The position numbers and the translations under genes were made by a program. DNA of 64,000 nucleotides from contig NZ_JARANZ010000010.1 in the NCBI RefSeq assembly GCF_029889905.1, positions 62,001-126,000 of the forward strand, in the 5' to 3' direction. Origin of the DNA: Chromohalobacter sp. 11-W (GTDB taxonomy: Bacteria > Pseudomonadota > Gammaproteobacteria > Pseudomonadales > Halomonadaceae). Below, piece after piece: positions 24,052 through 33,238 of the stretch. Every line of letters starts with the position of its first letter. The stretch's first letter is position 1. The notes beneath the pieces were generated by a model that had not been told where the DNA came from, ran no database searches, and saw only the letters and a program-made list of their open reading frames with translations.

Positions 24052-25278
24052 TTAGCCAAGTGGCCCGCCGACGACGGTCTTCTTGAGCCCGGCGAGGATA
24101 GCGTCTCCATCTTCGCGGGCGAGTTCGTCGTACCAGGCGCGGGTTTGCTCCGGTTCCAAGCCATGAATCATCGCCGCGCGTTTGCGGGCACGCGAGACGA
24201 TTTCGCCGACGCGCTCGACACGCGCCGCATCGTAGTGCGTCAGCGCCGCGGCAATCGCCGCCGAGGTGTCGGCGTCCTCATCGAGGGCATGCTGCACGGC
24301 CTCGGCCAGCACCCAGGCATCTTCCATGGCTTGGCAGCCGCCCTGGCCAAGGTCCGGGGCCATGCCGTGCGCGGCGTCGCCGAGCAGCGCCACGCGGGGC
24401 GCGGTGAGCGTATCGAGCGGTGGAATATCGTGAATTTCGACGCGCGCCATGTGCTCGGGATCGAAGCGTTCGATCAGCGCTTGTACCGGTTCGGCCCAGC
24501 CGGCGAAGTGTTCGCGCAGTTCGTCACGGTAACGCTGGGAGTTGTTGGGCGTGCTGGCGGGCAATGGCACGTCGAAGAAACAGTAGAATTCCGGCGCGCC
24601 CTGGTCATTGCCACCGCTACCCATAGGCATCAAGGAAACCCGCTTGGCGTCGCCCACGTACTGGTCCCAATTATGCAGCGGGGCTAGATCATCATCGGCG
24701 GGTACGCGCACGTTCCAGTTGACGTACCCTACGTACTGACGTTCCACGGGGTGCCCCGTGAGCTTTCCGCGCAGCCGTGAATGCGTGCCGTCGGCGACCA
24801 CCAGCAAGTCGCCGTGGAGGCTGCCGCCATCTTCGAAATGTGCCGTGACGCCGTCATCCGTCAGCGTGTAGTCGTGGCAACAACGCCCGAGCTGGATATG
24901 CGCGTCGCCCACGGCCTCGAAGAGTGTCTTTTGCAAAGCGGCGCGCGCGATGGGGCAGGCGCGTTGCGCGACATCCTCGAAAAGCGGCGCGAGACTGAAA
25001 TCGGTCAATGTCTGCCCGTGGTGGGTGAGATAGCGCATGCGAGTCATCTCGCCGCTGAGCTGCTCAATGGTCTCGCCGAGCCCCAGGCGGTGCATGACCT
25101 TGACGCCGTTGGGCCACAGGGAAATGGCCGCGCCTATCGGGCGTATTTCTTGGACACGCTCGACGACGGTGACCCGGTGGCCCTGGCGTTGAAAGGCAAG
25201 CGCGGCACTCAGGCCGCCCATCCCCGCGCCGACGACGAGTACGTGCAAGGGAGAAGCGTGTTGTGCTGAGCGAGACAT
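24052..25278 (-). CDS. hpxO: FAD-dependent urate hydroxylase
   Basis: 408-residue flavoprotein monooxygenase converting urate to 5-hydroxyisourate with NADH and O2. The N-terminal GAGMGG dinucleotide motif is at residues 17-22, VADGTHSRLR in the middle and GDAAHGMAPDLGQGG at about 300. Extended matches to the Klebsiella HpxO pattern are visible: GAAISLWPNGVK, YVGYVNWN, GKRVSLMPM, FFDVPLP and a C-terminal GPLG. ATG 25278 follows AAGGAG. It lies 47 bp downstream of a purine-type permease and near guanine deaminase and xanthine dehydrogenase, which make its substrate. A salicylate-hydroxylase-like annotation would be the generic alternative. Confidence 0.9.
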   Translation of the reverse strand: MSRSAQHASPLHVLVVGAGMGGLSAALAFQRQGHRVTVVERVQEIRPIGAAISLWPNGVKVMHRLGLGETIEQLSGEMTRMRYLTHHGQTLTDFSLAPLFEDVAQRACPIARAALQKTLFEAVGDAHIQLGRCCHDYTLTDDGVTAHFEDGGSLHGDLLVVADGTHSRLRGKLTGHPVERQYVGYVNWNVRVPADDDLAPLHNWDQYVGDAKRVSLMPMGSGGNDQGAPEFYCFFDVPLPASTPNNSQRYRDELREHFAGWAEPVQALIERFDPEHMARVEIHDIPPLDTLTAPRVALLGDAAHGMAPDLGQGGCQAMEDAWVLAEAVQHALDEDADTSAAIAAALTHYDAARVERVGEIVSRARKRAAMIHGLEPEQTRAWYDELAREDGDAILAGLKKTVVGGPLG

Positions 25279-25325
25279 GGCGAACTCCTTCAATCGATTG
25301 TTATGGGTGATGAGATTGTTATGAG

Positions 25326-26708
25326 TTACGAAGACTGATTGGGTGCCGTGGCACGCGGCGTCGTGTCGGCGGTTTCTTCCGCGTTCCCAGTGCTACCGGG
25401 CAGCAACAGGGTGCACAGGATGGCGGTCAATCCGCCGGTGGTGATCGGCGAGGAGAAGATCCGTTCGGCGGTCTCGGGAAGTCCGGCGAGGGCTTCGGGG
25501 ACGAGCTGAACACCGAGCCCCATACCCAGCGACACGGCGATGGTCATGAGCGTCTTGCGGGTCATCGCCTGGTCGCTGAGGATGCGGATGCCGGAGACGG
25601 CGATCAGGCCGAACATCAAGGTCGTCGCGGCGCCGAGTACGGGGCGTGGAATGAACTGCAGCAGAGTGCCGAGTGCAGGGATGAGCCCCAATAGCAGCAG
25701 GATGACCGCGACGTAGCGCCCCACATGGCGGCTGGCCACACCAGTCAACTGCACGACACCGGTATTCTGGCTGAAGGTGGTGTTGGGGAATGTATTGAAC
25801 AGTGCCGCGATCAAGGAGTTGACGCCATCGGCCAGCACGCCGCCGCGTATCCGGCGTTGATAAACCGAGCCGCTCACGGGTTCGCCCGAGGCGCGCGACG
25901 TGCCGGTGAGATCGCCCACGGTCTCGATGGCAGTGACCAGGAAGATGAACGCCACGGGGACGAAAGCCGTCCAGTCGAAGCCGATACCGAAGCGCAGCGG
26001 TTGCGGCAGAGCGAACCATTCAAGTGCCTCCGGACGACCTTCGAACTGACCGGTGAACGCGGCCACGAGACAGCCGATGACGAGCCCGAAGAAGACCGAG
26101 CCGATGCGCAGCCAGGTGTATCGGGACATCTGGCAAGCCAATACGACGACGATCACCAGTGCCGCCAGCCCCAGGTTGGCGAGGCTGCCGAAATCCTCGG
26201 CGCCGAACCCGCCGGCCATGTCGGTGACCCCCACCTTGACCAGCGACAGCCCGATCAAGGTCACGACCACGCCAGTCACGGTGGGGGTGATGATGCGTTT
26301 GAGGCGGTGCAGCATGCCGCCGAGTGCGATCTCGATGAAACTGCCCACGGCACAGACGCCGAGCAATGTCGCGATGACGGCTCCATCGCTGGCGCCGCCG
26401 GCACGCGCGGTCTCGCCGGCGGCAATCAGCGCGGCCACGAACGAGAAACTCGTCCCCTGAACACTCAAGAGCCCCGACCCGAGCGGCCCGAGGCGCTGGG
26501 ATTGCACCCATGTCGCCACGCCCGAGACGAACAGTGCCATGCTGATCAGATACGACATGTACTGGTCGAGCCCCAAGGCGCTGCCCACGATCAGGCTGGG
26601 GGCGATAATGCCTACGAAGCTGGCGAGTACGTGTTGCACGGCGGCGAGCAGCGAGGCCAAAGGCCCGGGGCGATCCTCGAGGCGATAGAGGGGTTGATCG
26701 ACTGACAT
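25326..26708 (-). CDS. nucleobase:cation symporter-2 (xanthine/uracil permease family)
   Basis: 460-residue NCS2 permease with 14 predicted spans. It has the family features QGTSFSFVAAL near span 3, the ETVGD motif (TAIETVGDLTGTSR), and N-x-F-P-x-T-x-F-S-Q-N-T-G-V-V (about 310-325) typical of xanthine/urate transporters. By context it imports xanthine, urate or guanine into the degradation pathway. It is cotranscribed with hpxO downstream. Upstream a 138-bp gap to guaD contains a TGTATACA palindrome, so it may have its own promoter. Confidence 0.9.
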   Translation of the reverse strand: MSVDQPLYRLEDRPGPLASLLAAVQHVLASFVGIIAPSLIVGSALGLDQYMSYLISMALFVSGVATWVQSQRLGPLGSGLLSVQGTSFSFVAALIAAGETARAGGASDGAVIATLLGVCAVGSFIEIALGGMLHRLKRIITPTVTGVVVTLIGLSLVKVGVTDMAGGFGAEDFGSLANLGLAALVIVVVLACQMSRYTWLRIGSVFFGLVIGCLVAAFTGQFEGRPEALEWFALPQPLRFGIGFDWTAFVPVAFIFLVTAIETVGDLTGTSRASGEPVSGSVYQRRIRGGVLADGVNSLIAALFNTFPNTTFSQNTGVVQLTGVASRHVGRYVAVILLLLGLIPALGTLLQFIPRPVLGAATTLMFGLIAVSGIRILSDQAMTRKTLMTIAVSLGMGLGVQLVPEALAGLPETAERIFSSPITTGGLTAILCTLLLPGSTGNAEETADTTPRATAPNQSS

Positions 26709-26746
26709 GGCTTGGCTCCTTGTGCCCGATCATGCGGCGGACTTTA

Positions 26747-26754
26747 TGTATACA
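26747..26754. promoter_or_regulatory. TGTATACA palindrome upstream of the permease
   Basis: An 8-bp perfect palindrome, TGTATACA, lies in an AT-rich patch 38 nt upstream of the permease start. GntR-family operators often look like this, but no such regulator is in the window. Tentative. Confidence 0.3.
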
Positions 26755-26846
26755 AAATCATGCTGCAATGCATAAGCAATAGGAGTGCCAAGTGTGTGTT
26801 ATTGCCAGGCTTGCCGCATGCATGGGCACTGGCAAGAGCCGACGCC

Positions 26847-28205
26847 TCATGGCAATGCGGTCGCGCGCTCCCTTGGTGCACCACTGTGATTGTGTGCATC
26901 ACGTTGGTGCGCTAACTGACCATCGGCCCAGGTGGCGTACACACACCGGTCATCACCCAGCATCATCAGTGCGAAGAGCCGCTCGCCGAGTGTGTCGGCG
27001 ACTTGCGTACGGCGCGCCAGCAAGGGCGTTGCGGCAAAATCCAGCACCACCAGGTCGGCTTCGTATCCGGCGTGTATGCGGCCGATACAGTGATCGAGGT
27101 GCAGTGCCCGTGCATTGCCTAGCGTGAGCCGATAGAGCCCTTGCCAGGCGGTCAGGGGCTGGCCAAGCAAGGCGCCGACCTGATAGGCGCCTTGCAGCGT
27201 CGTCAGGCCGCATAGCCCGGTACCGGCGCCCACGTCACTGGCCAGCGAGGTGACGACGCCGGCATCACGGGTGGCGAGGCGATCGAAAAGCCCGCTGCCC
27301 AGAAACAGGTTAGATGTTGGCGAGAAGGCGATATTGGCGCCGGCATCGGCAAGCCGAGTGCGCTCGTCTTCGGAGAGATGGATGCCGTGTGCGTAGGTGC
27401 TGCGTGGACCGACCAGCCCATAACGTTCGTAGACGTCAAGATAGTCACGGCATTCGGGGAACAGCTCGGCGACCCAGGCGAGTTCGCCCCGATTCTCCGA
27501 GAGATGGCTTTGTAGATACAGGCTTTGGTCGTTGCGCAGCACGCCACCCACGGCATCGAGTTGTTCGCGACTCGATGTCGGTGCGAAACGCGGCGTCAGC
27601 GAATACGCTAGACGGTCCTTACCGTGCCAGTCGGCGATGAGCCGTTCACTATCGCGGATGCCGCCGGTCGCGGTATCGGTGAGCGCCTCCGGGGCATGGC
27701 GATCCATCAGTACCTTGCCTGCCAGCAAGCGCAGTCGGCGGGCCTGGGCGGCGGAGAAGATACTGTCTACCGAGGCGGGATGCGAGGTGCAGAATACTTG
27801 AGCGGTGGTGGTGCCGCTGCGCAGCATCTCGTCGAGGAAGCGCTCGGCGACGTCTTCGGCATGGGCACGCTCTGCGAAGCGACATTCGGCAGGGAAGGTA
27901 TAGTCGTTGAGCCAATCGAGCAGCTCGCGGCCGAACGAGGCGATGATATCGAGCTGTGAGTAGTGCACATGGCTATCGATGAACCCAGGCATGATCAATT
28001 TGCCACGGTAGTCGACGATCTCGAGCCCCGCCGGCACGTGCGGTGCCAGCGTGGTGTAGTCATCGACGGCGCGAATGTGACCACCTTCTACCCACACGGC
28101 ACCGTCTTCCCAATAGCGTAGGCTATTGGCTTCCGGGGTGGGCGCTTCGCCGGGATCGGCATCGAAAGTCAGCACGGCGCCACGTAGCAGTCGGGAATGG
28201 GTCAT
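26847..28205 (-). CDS. guaD: guanine deaminase
   Basis: 452-residue amidohydrolase converting guanine to xanthine and ammonia. Zinc-site motifs are in order: PGFIDSHVHYSQ (about 77-88), QSHLSENRGE, YAHGIHLSEDE and SDVGAGTG. The characteristic guanine-deaminase stretch SFGRELLDWLNDYTFPAE follows the first motif. The start ATG 28205 reads MTHSRLLRG; the frame extends to 28295, inside xdhC, and is not needed. It sits 53 bp after xdhC in the same direction, so its xanthine is handed straight to xanthine dehydrogenase. Confidence 0.94.
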   Translation of the reverse strand: MTHSRLLRGAVLTFDADPGEAPTPEANSLRYWEDGAVWVEGGHIRAVDDYTTLAPHVPAGLEIVDYRGKLIMPGFIDSHVHYSQLDIIASFGRELLDWLNDYTFPAECRFAERAHAEDVAERFLDEMLRSGTTTAQVFCTSHPASVDSIFSAAQARRLRLLAGKVLMDRHAPEALTDTATGGIRDSERLIADWHGKDRLAYSLTPRFAPTSSREQLDAVGGVLRNDQSLYLQSHLSENRGELAWVAELFPECRDYLDVYERYGLVGPRSTYAHGIHLSEDERTRLADAGANIAFSPTSNLFLGSGLFDRLATRDAGVVTSLASDVGAGTGLCGLTTLQGAYQVGALLGQPLTAWQGLYRLTLGNARALHLDHCIGRIHAGYEADLVVLDFAATPLLARRTQVADTLGERLFALMMLGDDRCVYATWADGQLAHQRDAHNHSGAPRERATALP

Positions 28206-28258
28206 GGAAATGCTCTTGTAAACGGGGAATGACGTAAACGGCGCTCCGGCGCCCGACC

Positions 28259-29125
28259 TCAGAGGCACGCACCCTGGCCGGTGACGTGGTGCCAAGTGGT
28301 GGGCAGTACCCCACGCTGTGGCGCGTGGACCTCAGCCGGGGCCAAGGTCAGTAATTCGGCGGCGATGGCCAATGCGATCTCGTAGGGACGTTTGCCGCCC
28401 GCGCCGGGAATACCGATGGGGCAGCGTACCCGCGCCAGGGCGGTCGCGTCGTGCCCGGCATCGCGTAGGGGACGCTGGAAACTCGCCCACTTGCTTTGCG
28501 AGCCGATCAAGCCGATGGAGGCTACACCGCCATGGCCGAGCAGGGCGTCGATGAGGCGGCGGTCCTGAGTGTGATCATGGGTCATGACGAGTGCATGGAC
28601 ACCGTGCGGCAGGCTTTCCAGGGCCGTCTCGATGGCGTTCTCGTCGAGGCGATGACAATCGACGCGTGGCGAGGGCGCAAGTGCCGTGAAGACGTCGGCA
28701 CGACTGTCGAACCAGTGTATCCGCCAGGGAAGTGGTGCCAGCAAGGGCACGAGAGCCTGCGCGACGTGGCCGGCACCGAATATGGCAATGTGATTCTCGG
28801 CACCCGCGAAACACTCGAACAGCAAGCTGACATGCCCGCCGCAACACTGCCCGCTGCGTCCGCCCAGGGGGAAGGCTTCGAGATGTGGCGTGGTCGTTTG
28901 CTCTCCACGTGCGCTGGCGGCGAGCATGTCGCGTGCGCAGGCGATGGCCTGATACTCGAAGCGGCCGCCGCCGAGCGTGTCGTGGCTGGTCTCGACGGTC
29001 ACCACCATCTTGGCACCGGGCTCGCGCGGCGTGGAGCCTTCGGCGCCGACCACGCTAATCAGTACATGGGGCGTGGCATCGGCTTGCAGACGGTGCAGGG
29101 CGCTGTGCCAAGTTTCGGCGCTCAT
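28259..29125 (-). CDS. xdhC: xanthine dehydrogenase accessory protein
   Basis: 288-residue XdhC, the chaperone that binds molybdenum cofactor, promotes its sulfuration and inserts it into XdhB. The N-terminal XdhC/CoxI domain has STPREPGAKM and GGGRFEYQA plus RSGQCCGGHV. The C-terminal Rossmann domain has IFGAGHVAQALVPLL and GLIGSQSKWASF. Its ATG at 29125 overlaps the xdhB TGA by 4 nt, showing tight coupling. The longer frame from 29464 lies inside xdhB and is rejected. Confidence 0.93.
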   Translation of the reverse strand: MSAETWHSALHRLQADATPHVLISVVGAEGSTPREPGAKMVVTVETSHDTLGGGRFEYQAIACARDMLAASARGEQTTTPHLEAFPLGGRSGQCCGGHVSLLFECFAGAENHIAIFGAGHVAQALVPLLAPLPWRIHWFDSRADVFTALAPSPRVDCHRLDENAIETALESLPHGVHALVMTHDHTQDRRLIDALLGHGGVASIGLIGSQSKWASFQRPLRDAGHDATALARVRCPIGIPGAGGKRPYEIALAIAAELLTLAPAEVHAPQRGVLPTTWHHVTGQGACL

Positions 29126-31566
29126 TGCGGCGTCTCCGCTGGCGTCTTCGTTGGCGTCTTCGCTTCGGAGGCTTGGCGCAGGGCCTGCGCGGCGAAGAGC
29201 ACGCGCTCCGGCGTGGCCGGCGTATCCAGGGCGGGACTCACGCGATAATCGGCGAGGCTCGACAGTGCGTCGCGGAGCGCCGACCACACCGAGATCGCCA
29301 GCATGAAGGGCGGCTCGCCTACCGCCTTGGAGCGGTACAAACTGGCCTGCGAATTGGGGAGTCCCTCGAGCAGTGAAACACGAAAGTCGGGCGGGGTATC
29401 GCCGATGGTGGGGATCTTGTAGGTCGCCGGCCCGTCGCTCAGCAAGCGACCGGTGGCGTCCCACTTGAGTTCCTCGCTGGTCAGCCAGCCCATGCCCTGA
29501 ATGAAACCGCCTTCGACTTGGCCCGTGTCGATCGCCGGGTTCAGCGAGTCGCCGACGTCGTGCAGGATATCCACGCGGGCGACGCGATATTCGCCGCTCA
29601 GCGTGTCGACGATGACCTCCGAGACGGCCGCACCATGCGCATAGTAGTAGAAGGGGCGCCCTTGGCCGGTGGCGCGGTCGTAATGAATCAACGGCGTGGC
29701 ATAGAACCCCGTCGCCGAGAGTGATACGCGCCCCAGGTAAGCGGCTTGGACGAGCTCGCCCCAGGCGATGCGGGTTTCGTTCTCGCCGCTCTCGCTACTA
29801 CCGGCGACCAGCTCGCCGCCTTCCAAGCGCATGTTGTCTCGGATGAGCGGCTGTCCCGGAAGCGGGTCGGGAAAGAAATGCTCGGCGGCGAAATCGAAAA
29901 GCCGCTCGCGCACCTGGATGGCTGCGTTGCGGGCCGCCATGCCGTTGAGGTCGGCGCCGCTGGAGGCGGCGGTCGGCGAGGTGTTGGGGACCTTGTCGGT
30001 GCGCGTGGCGGAGATGCGCACGGCACTGTTGTCGAGGCCCAGCTCACGGGCCACGACTTGCCCGACCTTGGTGTGCAACCCCTGGCCCATCTCGGTGCCG
30101 CCGTGATTGATCATCACGCTGCCGTCGGTATAGATGTGCAACAGCGCCCCGGCCTGGTTGAGGTGCTTGGCGGTGAACGAGATGCCGAATTTGACCGGGG
30201 TCAGTGCTAGGCCCTTCTTGAGGATCGTGCTTTTGGCGTTGTAAGCGCGGATGGCATCGCGTCGTGCCCAGTAGTCGCTGTCGGCTTCGAGCCGCGAGAC
30301 GACCTCGTGCAGCAGGGCGGTCTGCTCGACGTGTTGTCCGTAATGGGTGACGTCTCGGCCGGGACGGTAGAGGTTGCGCTTGCGGATGGTCAGTGGATCT
30401 TCGCCTAGATGCCGCGCGATATCGTCCATGGCGCGCTCGACGATCATCATGCCCTGGGGGCCGCCGAAGCCGCGAAAAGCGGTATTGGACGGGTTGTGCG
30501 TCCGCGCGGGAATCCCGGTGACCCGGGCGTCACCCAGCGAGTAGGCGTTGTCGGCATGGAACATGGCACGGTCGACGATGGCTTCGGACAAGTCCGGCGA
30601 GTGGCCGCAGTCGCCGATGGTCGTGATCTCGCCTCCCAGCAATATGCCCTGAGCGTCGCATCCCAGTCGATAGCGGTTATGAAAGGGATGGCGCTTGCCG
30701 GTGGCGCGCATGTCATCGCCGCGCGGCAGGCGTAGGCGAATGGCGCGCCCGGTGCGGCGGGCCAGCAGCGCGGCAAGGCACGCCCACGGCGCGGCCTGGG
30801 TTTCCTTGCCGCCGAAGCCGCCGCCCATGCGCCGCACTTCGACGGTCACGGCATGAAATGCCACGCCCAGCACCTCGGCAATGAGTTTCTGCACTTCACT
30901 GGGATGCTGGCTGGAGGTATGCACGATGACCCCATCGTCCTCATTGGGCAGTGCCAGACAGGCTTGTCCCTCGAGGTAGAAGTGCTCCTGCCCACCGACG
31001 AATTGTTCGGCCTCGAGCACATGCGCGGCTTCGGAAAGCGCCTGTTGCCAGTCACCGCTTTGCTGAACATGCGGGGGGCGGACCCATTCTTCGGCCTCGG
31101 CGGCAGCCACGGCGTCGAGTTGCGCGGGCTGAGCGTCGATCTCGACCTCGGCAAGTGCCACGGCACGGCGGGCCGACTTGAAATCGGTGGCGGCCACCGC
31201 GAATAGCGGCTGCCCGACATAGCGCACTTCGGCATCGGCGAGTAGTGGGTCACCCGGAAACACGGGACCGACGTCGGTCTTGCCGGGGATATCGGTGACG
31301 GTGATGACATCGATGACGCCGGGGGCACGGCGTACCGCGTCGAGGTTCAATCGTGTAATACGGCCGCGTGCGGTCGGGCTCAGTCCCTCTGCGACATGAA
31401 GTGCATCCGCCGGCGCGGGCTGATCGTCGAGATATCGCGCGCGACCGGTGACATGCAACGTGGCGCTGTCATGCGCAGGGGCATGTCTGGCATCCCTCTG
31501 TGTGGCGGGGCGGTCGGGTGTTTCAGGGCCGGTCGGCGGGCGTGAGAGATCAGTGAGCGTACGCAT
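29122..31566 (-). CDS. xdhB: xanthine dehydrogenase, molybdopterin-binding subunit
   Basis: 814-residue large subunit carrying the molybdenum cofactor. Visible cofactor motifs are GGGFGGKETQ, AFRGFGGPQGMM, GGTEMGQGLHTKVGQ and the catalytic Glu in KAVGEPPFMLAIS near the C-terminus. Length is normal for bacterial XdhB. It oxidises hypoxanthine/xanthine to urate, with electrons passing to the iron-sulfur/FAD subunit XdhA. The gene overlaps xdhA by 17 nt and xdhC by 4 nt. Confidence 0.95.
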   Translation of the reverse strand: MRTLTDLSRPPTGPETPDRPATQRDARHAPAHDSATLHVTGRARYLDDQPAPADALHVAEGLSPTARGRITRLNLDAVRRAPGVIDVITVTDIPGKTDVGPVFPGDPLLADAEVRYVGQPLFAVAATDFKSARRAVALAEVEIDAQPAQLDAVAAAEAEEWVRPPHVQQSGDWQQALSEAAHVLEAEQFVGGQEHFYLEGQACLALPNEDDGVIVHTSSQHPSEVQKLIAEVLGVAFHAVTVEVRRMGGGFGGKETQAAPWACLAALLARRTGRAIRLRLPRGDDMRATGKRHPFHNRYRLGCDAQGILLGGEITTIGDCGHSPDLSEAIVDRAMFHADNAYSLGDARVTGIPARTHNPSNTAFRGFGGPQGMMIVERAMDDIARHLGEDPLTIRKRNLYRPGRDVTHYGQHVEQTALLHEVVSRLEADSDYWARRDAIRAYNAKSTILKKGLALTPVKFGISFTAKHLNQAGALLHIYTDGSVMINHGGTEMGQGLHTKVGQVVARELGLDNSAVRISATRTDKVPNTSPTAASSGADLNGMAARNAAIQVRERLFDFAAEHFFPDPLPGQPLIRDNMRLEGGELVAGSSESGENETRIAWGELVQAAYLGRVSLSATGFYATPLIHYDRATGQGRPFYYYAHGAAVSEVIVDTLSGEYRVARVDILHDVGDSLNPAIDTGQVEGGFIQGMGWLTSEELKWDATGRLLSDGPATYKIPTIGDTPPDFRVSLLEGLPNSQASLYRSKAVGEPPFMLAISVWSALRDALSSLADYRVSPALDTPATPERVLFAAQALRQASEAKTPTKTPAETPQ

Positions 31567-33004
31567 CGAGGCAGACCTCCTGGGCAGCGTCGTGGTCGAT
31601 CGTCAGGCGCAGGCGTTCGAGCAAATTGGCAGCCGCGAGCCGGCGGTAGGCGGCGGAGCCACGCACGTCGTCGAGCGGATTGAAGTCACGCGCGAGGGCT
31701 TGGCGAGCAGTATCGAAGGTTGCTACGTCGGGAGGGTGTCCCTCCAGGGCGGCTTCGGTGGCCTGGGCGCGTCTTGGCGTGGCATCCATGCCACCGAAGG
31801 CCAGGTGAACATCGCGCATACGACCATTATCCTCGCGCCAGGCAAAGGCGCCGAGCACTGCCGAGATATCGTCCTCGCGGCGTTTGGAGAGCTTCCAGAC
31901 CTCGAGATGTTGATCGCTTTCGGGGCGTGGCAGAAAGATGGCGCGGATGAATTCGCCGGGCTCGAGGGCGGTGCGCTTGTAATCCAAAAAGAAGGCATCA
32001 AGCGGCATGGTATGGGCACCCTCGGGGCCTTCCAGCGCCAAGTGGGCATCGAGTGCGAGCAATATCGGTGGCGTGTCGCCGATAGGCGAGGCATTGGCGA
32101 TGTTTCCGCCCAGAGTGCCGCGATTGCGTATCTGTGCGGAGCCGAGGCGCCGTAATAGCCGGGCGAACGCAGGGTAAACCTCGTCGAGCAGCGGTTCGAG
32201 GCGCGCGTAGGTGACGCTAGCACCGATCCACCAGCCGTCGGGTGTCTCGTCGATTGCCTGCAATTCGGCGACACGGCTCACGTCGATCAGAGTCTCGAAA
32301 GCTTCGAGCCGTTGCGTGGCCTCGAGCCACAGGTCGGTGGCGCCGGCCACTAGGCGCGCTGTCGGATATTGGCGACGTAGCGCGTGCAAGGCCTCCAATG
32401 TGTTCGGGATGGCATAGCCGGTGGCCTCGAGCGTGTTCCCCAGGGCCGCGACATCGTTGTCGAGCCTTGGGTCATCCGCCCAGGGCGGGCGCACGTCGGG
32501 CTGATCGGCCATATGGCGTGCGGCCTTCTGGATGGGGCGGTATCCCGTGCAACGGCATAGATTGCCGCCCAGGGTTGCCTCAAGACATGCATCATTGAGC
32601 GCGACCGGTGACTGGCGCTGGCGTTCGTGGAGTGTGAACAGTGACATGACGATGCCGGGAGTGCAGAAACCGCACTGACTGGCATGGCATTCGACCATGG
32701 CGGCCTGGACGGGATGCAAGGCGTCACCGCGTGCGAGCCCCTCGACGGTGACGAGATGCCGGCCCTGCAGCTGATGGGCCGGGGTGATGCAGGCATTGGT
32801 GCTGTGATAGTGCAAGCGACCGTCTCGGTCCGGCTCGCCGATGGCGACCGTGCACGCGCCGCAGTCGCCCGAGGCGCAGCCTTCCTTGGTGCCGGTTCGC
32901 TGCAATTCGTTGCGCAAGAGCTCCAGAATGCTGGTTTCCGGCGCTAGCGGTGCGCAGCGTTGCGCTTCGCCATTGAGATAAAACTCGATCATCGGAGTGT
33001 CCAT
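31550..33004 (-). CDS. xdhA: xanthine dehydrogenase, FAD/2Fe-2S small subunit
   Basis: 484-residue subunit with a plant-type 2Fe-2S ferredoxin domain (Cys43, 48, 51, 72), a second 2Fe-2S helical domain (Cys111, 114, 150, 152), and an FAD domain with VAGATDLWLE and RNRGTLGGNIANASPIGD. ATG 33004 is chosen; the frame reaches 33055, but that start codon lies inside the RutR-type palindrome. First gene of xdhA-xdhB-xdhC-guaD, divergent from the TetR gene. No strong Shine-Dalgarno is seen before 33004, and ATG 32992 is another possibility. Confidence 0.93.
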   Translation of the reverse strand: MDTPMIEFYLNGEAQRCAPLAPETSILELLRNELQRTGTKEGCASGDCGACTVAIGEPDRDGRLHYHSTNACITPAHQLQGRHLVTVEGLARGDALHPVQAAMVECHASQCGFCTPGIVMSLFTLHERQRQSPVALNDACLEATLGGNLCRCTGYRPIQKAARHMADQPDVRPPWADDPRLDNDVAALGNTLEATGYAIPNTLEALHALRRQYPTARLVAGATDLWLEATQRLEAFETLIDVSRVAELQAIDETPDGWWIGASVTYARLEPLLDEVYPAFARLLRRLGSAQIRNRGTLGGNIANASPIGDTPPILLALDAHLALEGPEGAHTMPLDAFFLDYKRTALEPGEFIRAIFLPRPESDQHLEVWKLSKRREDDISAVLGAFAWREDNGRMRDVHLAFGGMDATPRRAQATEAALEGHPPDVATFDTARQALARDFNPLDDVRGSAAYRRLAAANLLERLRLTIDHDAAQEVCLDAYAH

Positions 33005-33048
33005 CGGGTTGTCGTTGTGATCCGAGGCGCGCACTGCGCATGTCGATA

Positions 33049-33062
33049 TGACCATGTGGTCA
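33049..33062. promoter_or_regulatory. RutR-type operator between xdhA and the TetR gene
   Basis: The perfect palindrome TGACCA-TG-TGGTCA, with a following A, matches 15 of the 16 positions of the E. coli RutR box TTGACCANNTGGTCAA (N2 included). It lies 45 nt upstream of the xdhA ATG and 176 nt before the TetR start, and the TetR protein is RutR-like. A direct operator role is inferred. Confidence 0.75.
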
Positions 33063-33238
33063 ACTCTGTTAAGCCTTAATCAAAATGGCGCGTATGACAA
33101 GTCCCTTTTGCGCTTGTTTATCGCGCGCCGAGGTGGGGTGAATCGATCGCTAGATAGCGGCGGCAAGGCGTTGGTGTGCGTTGCACTGTCGACGCTCGCT
33201 GGGGCAGACTTCCCTACCGGCAAACAAAGAGAGCGGCC

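Noticed and set aside
25725-26705. 326-residue open frame on the plus strand opposite the NCS2 permease
   Set aside because: Antisense shadow of a clear permease gene; composition (Asp/His/Gly/Gln-rich) is typical of reverse-frame reading in GC-rich DNA, and no motif or ribosome site supports it.
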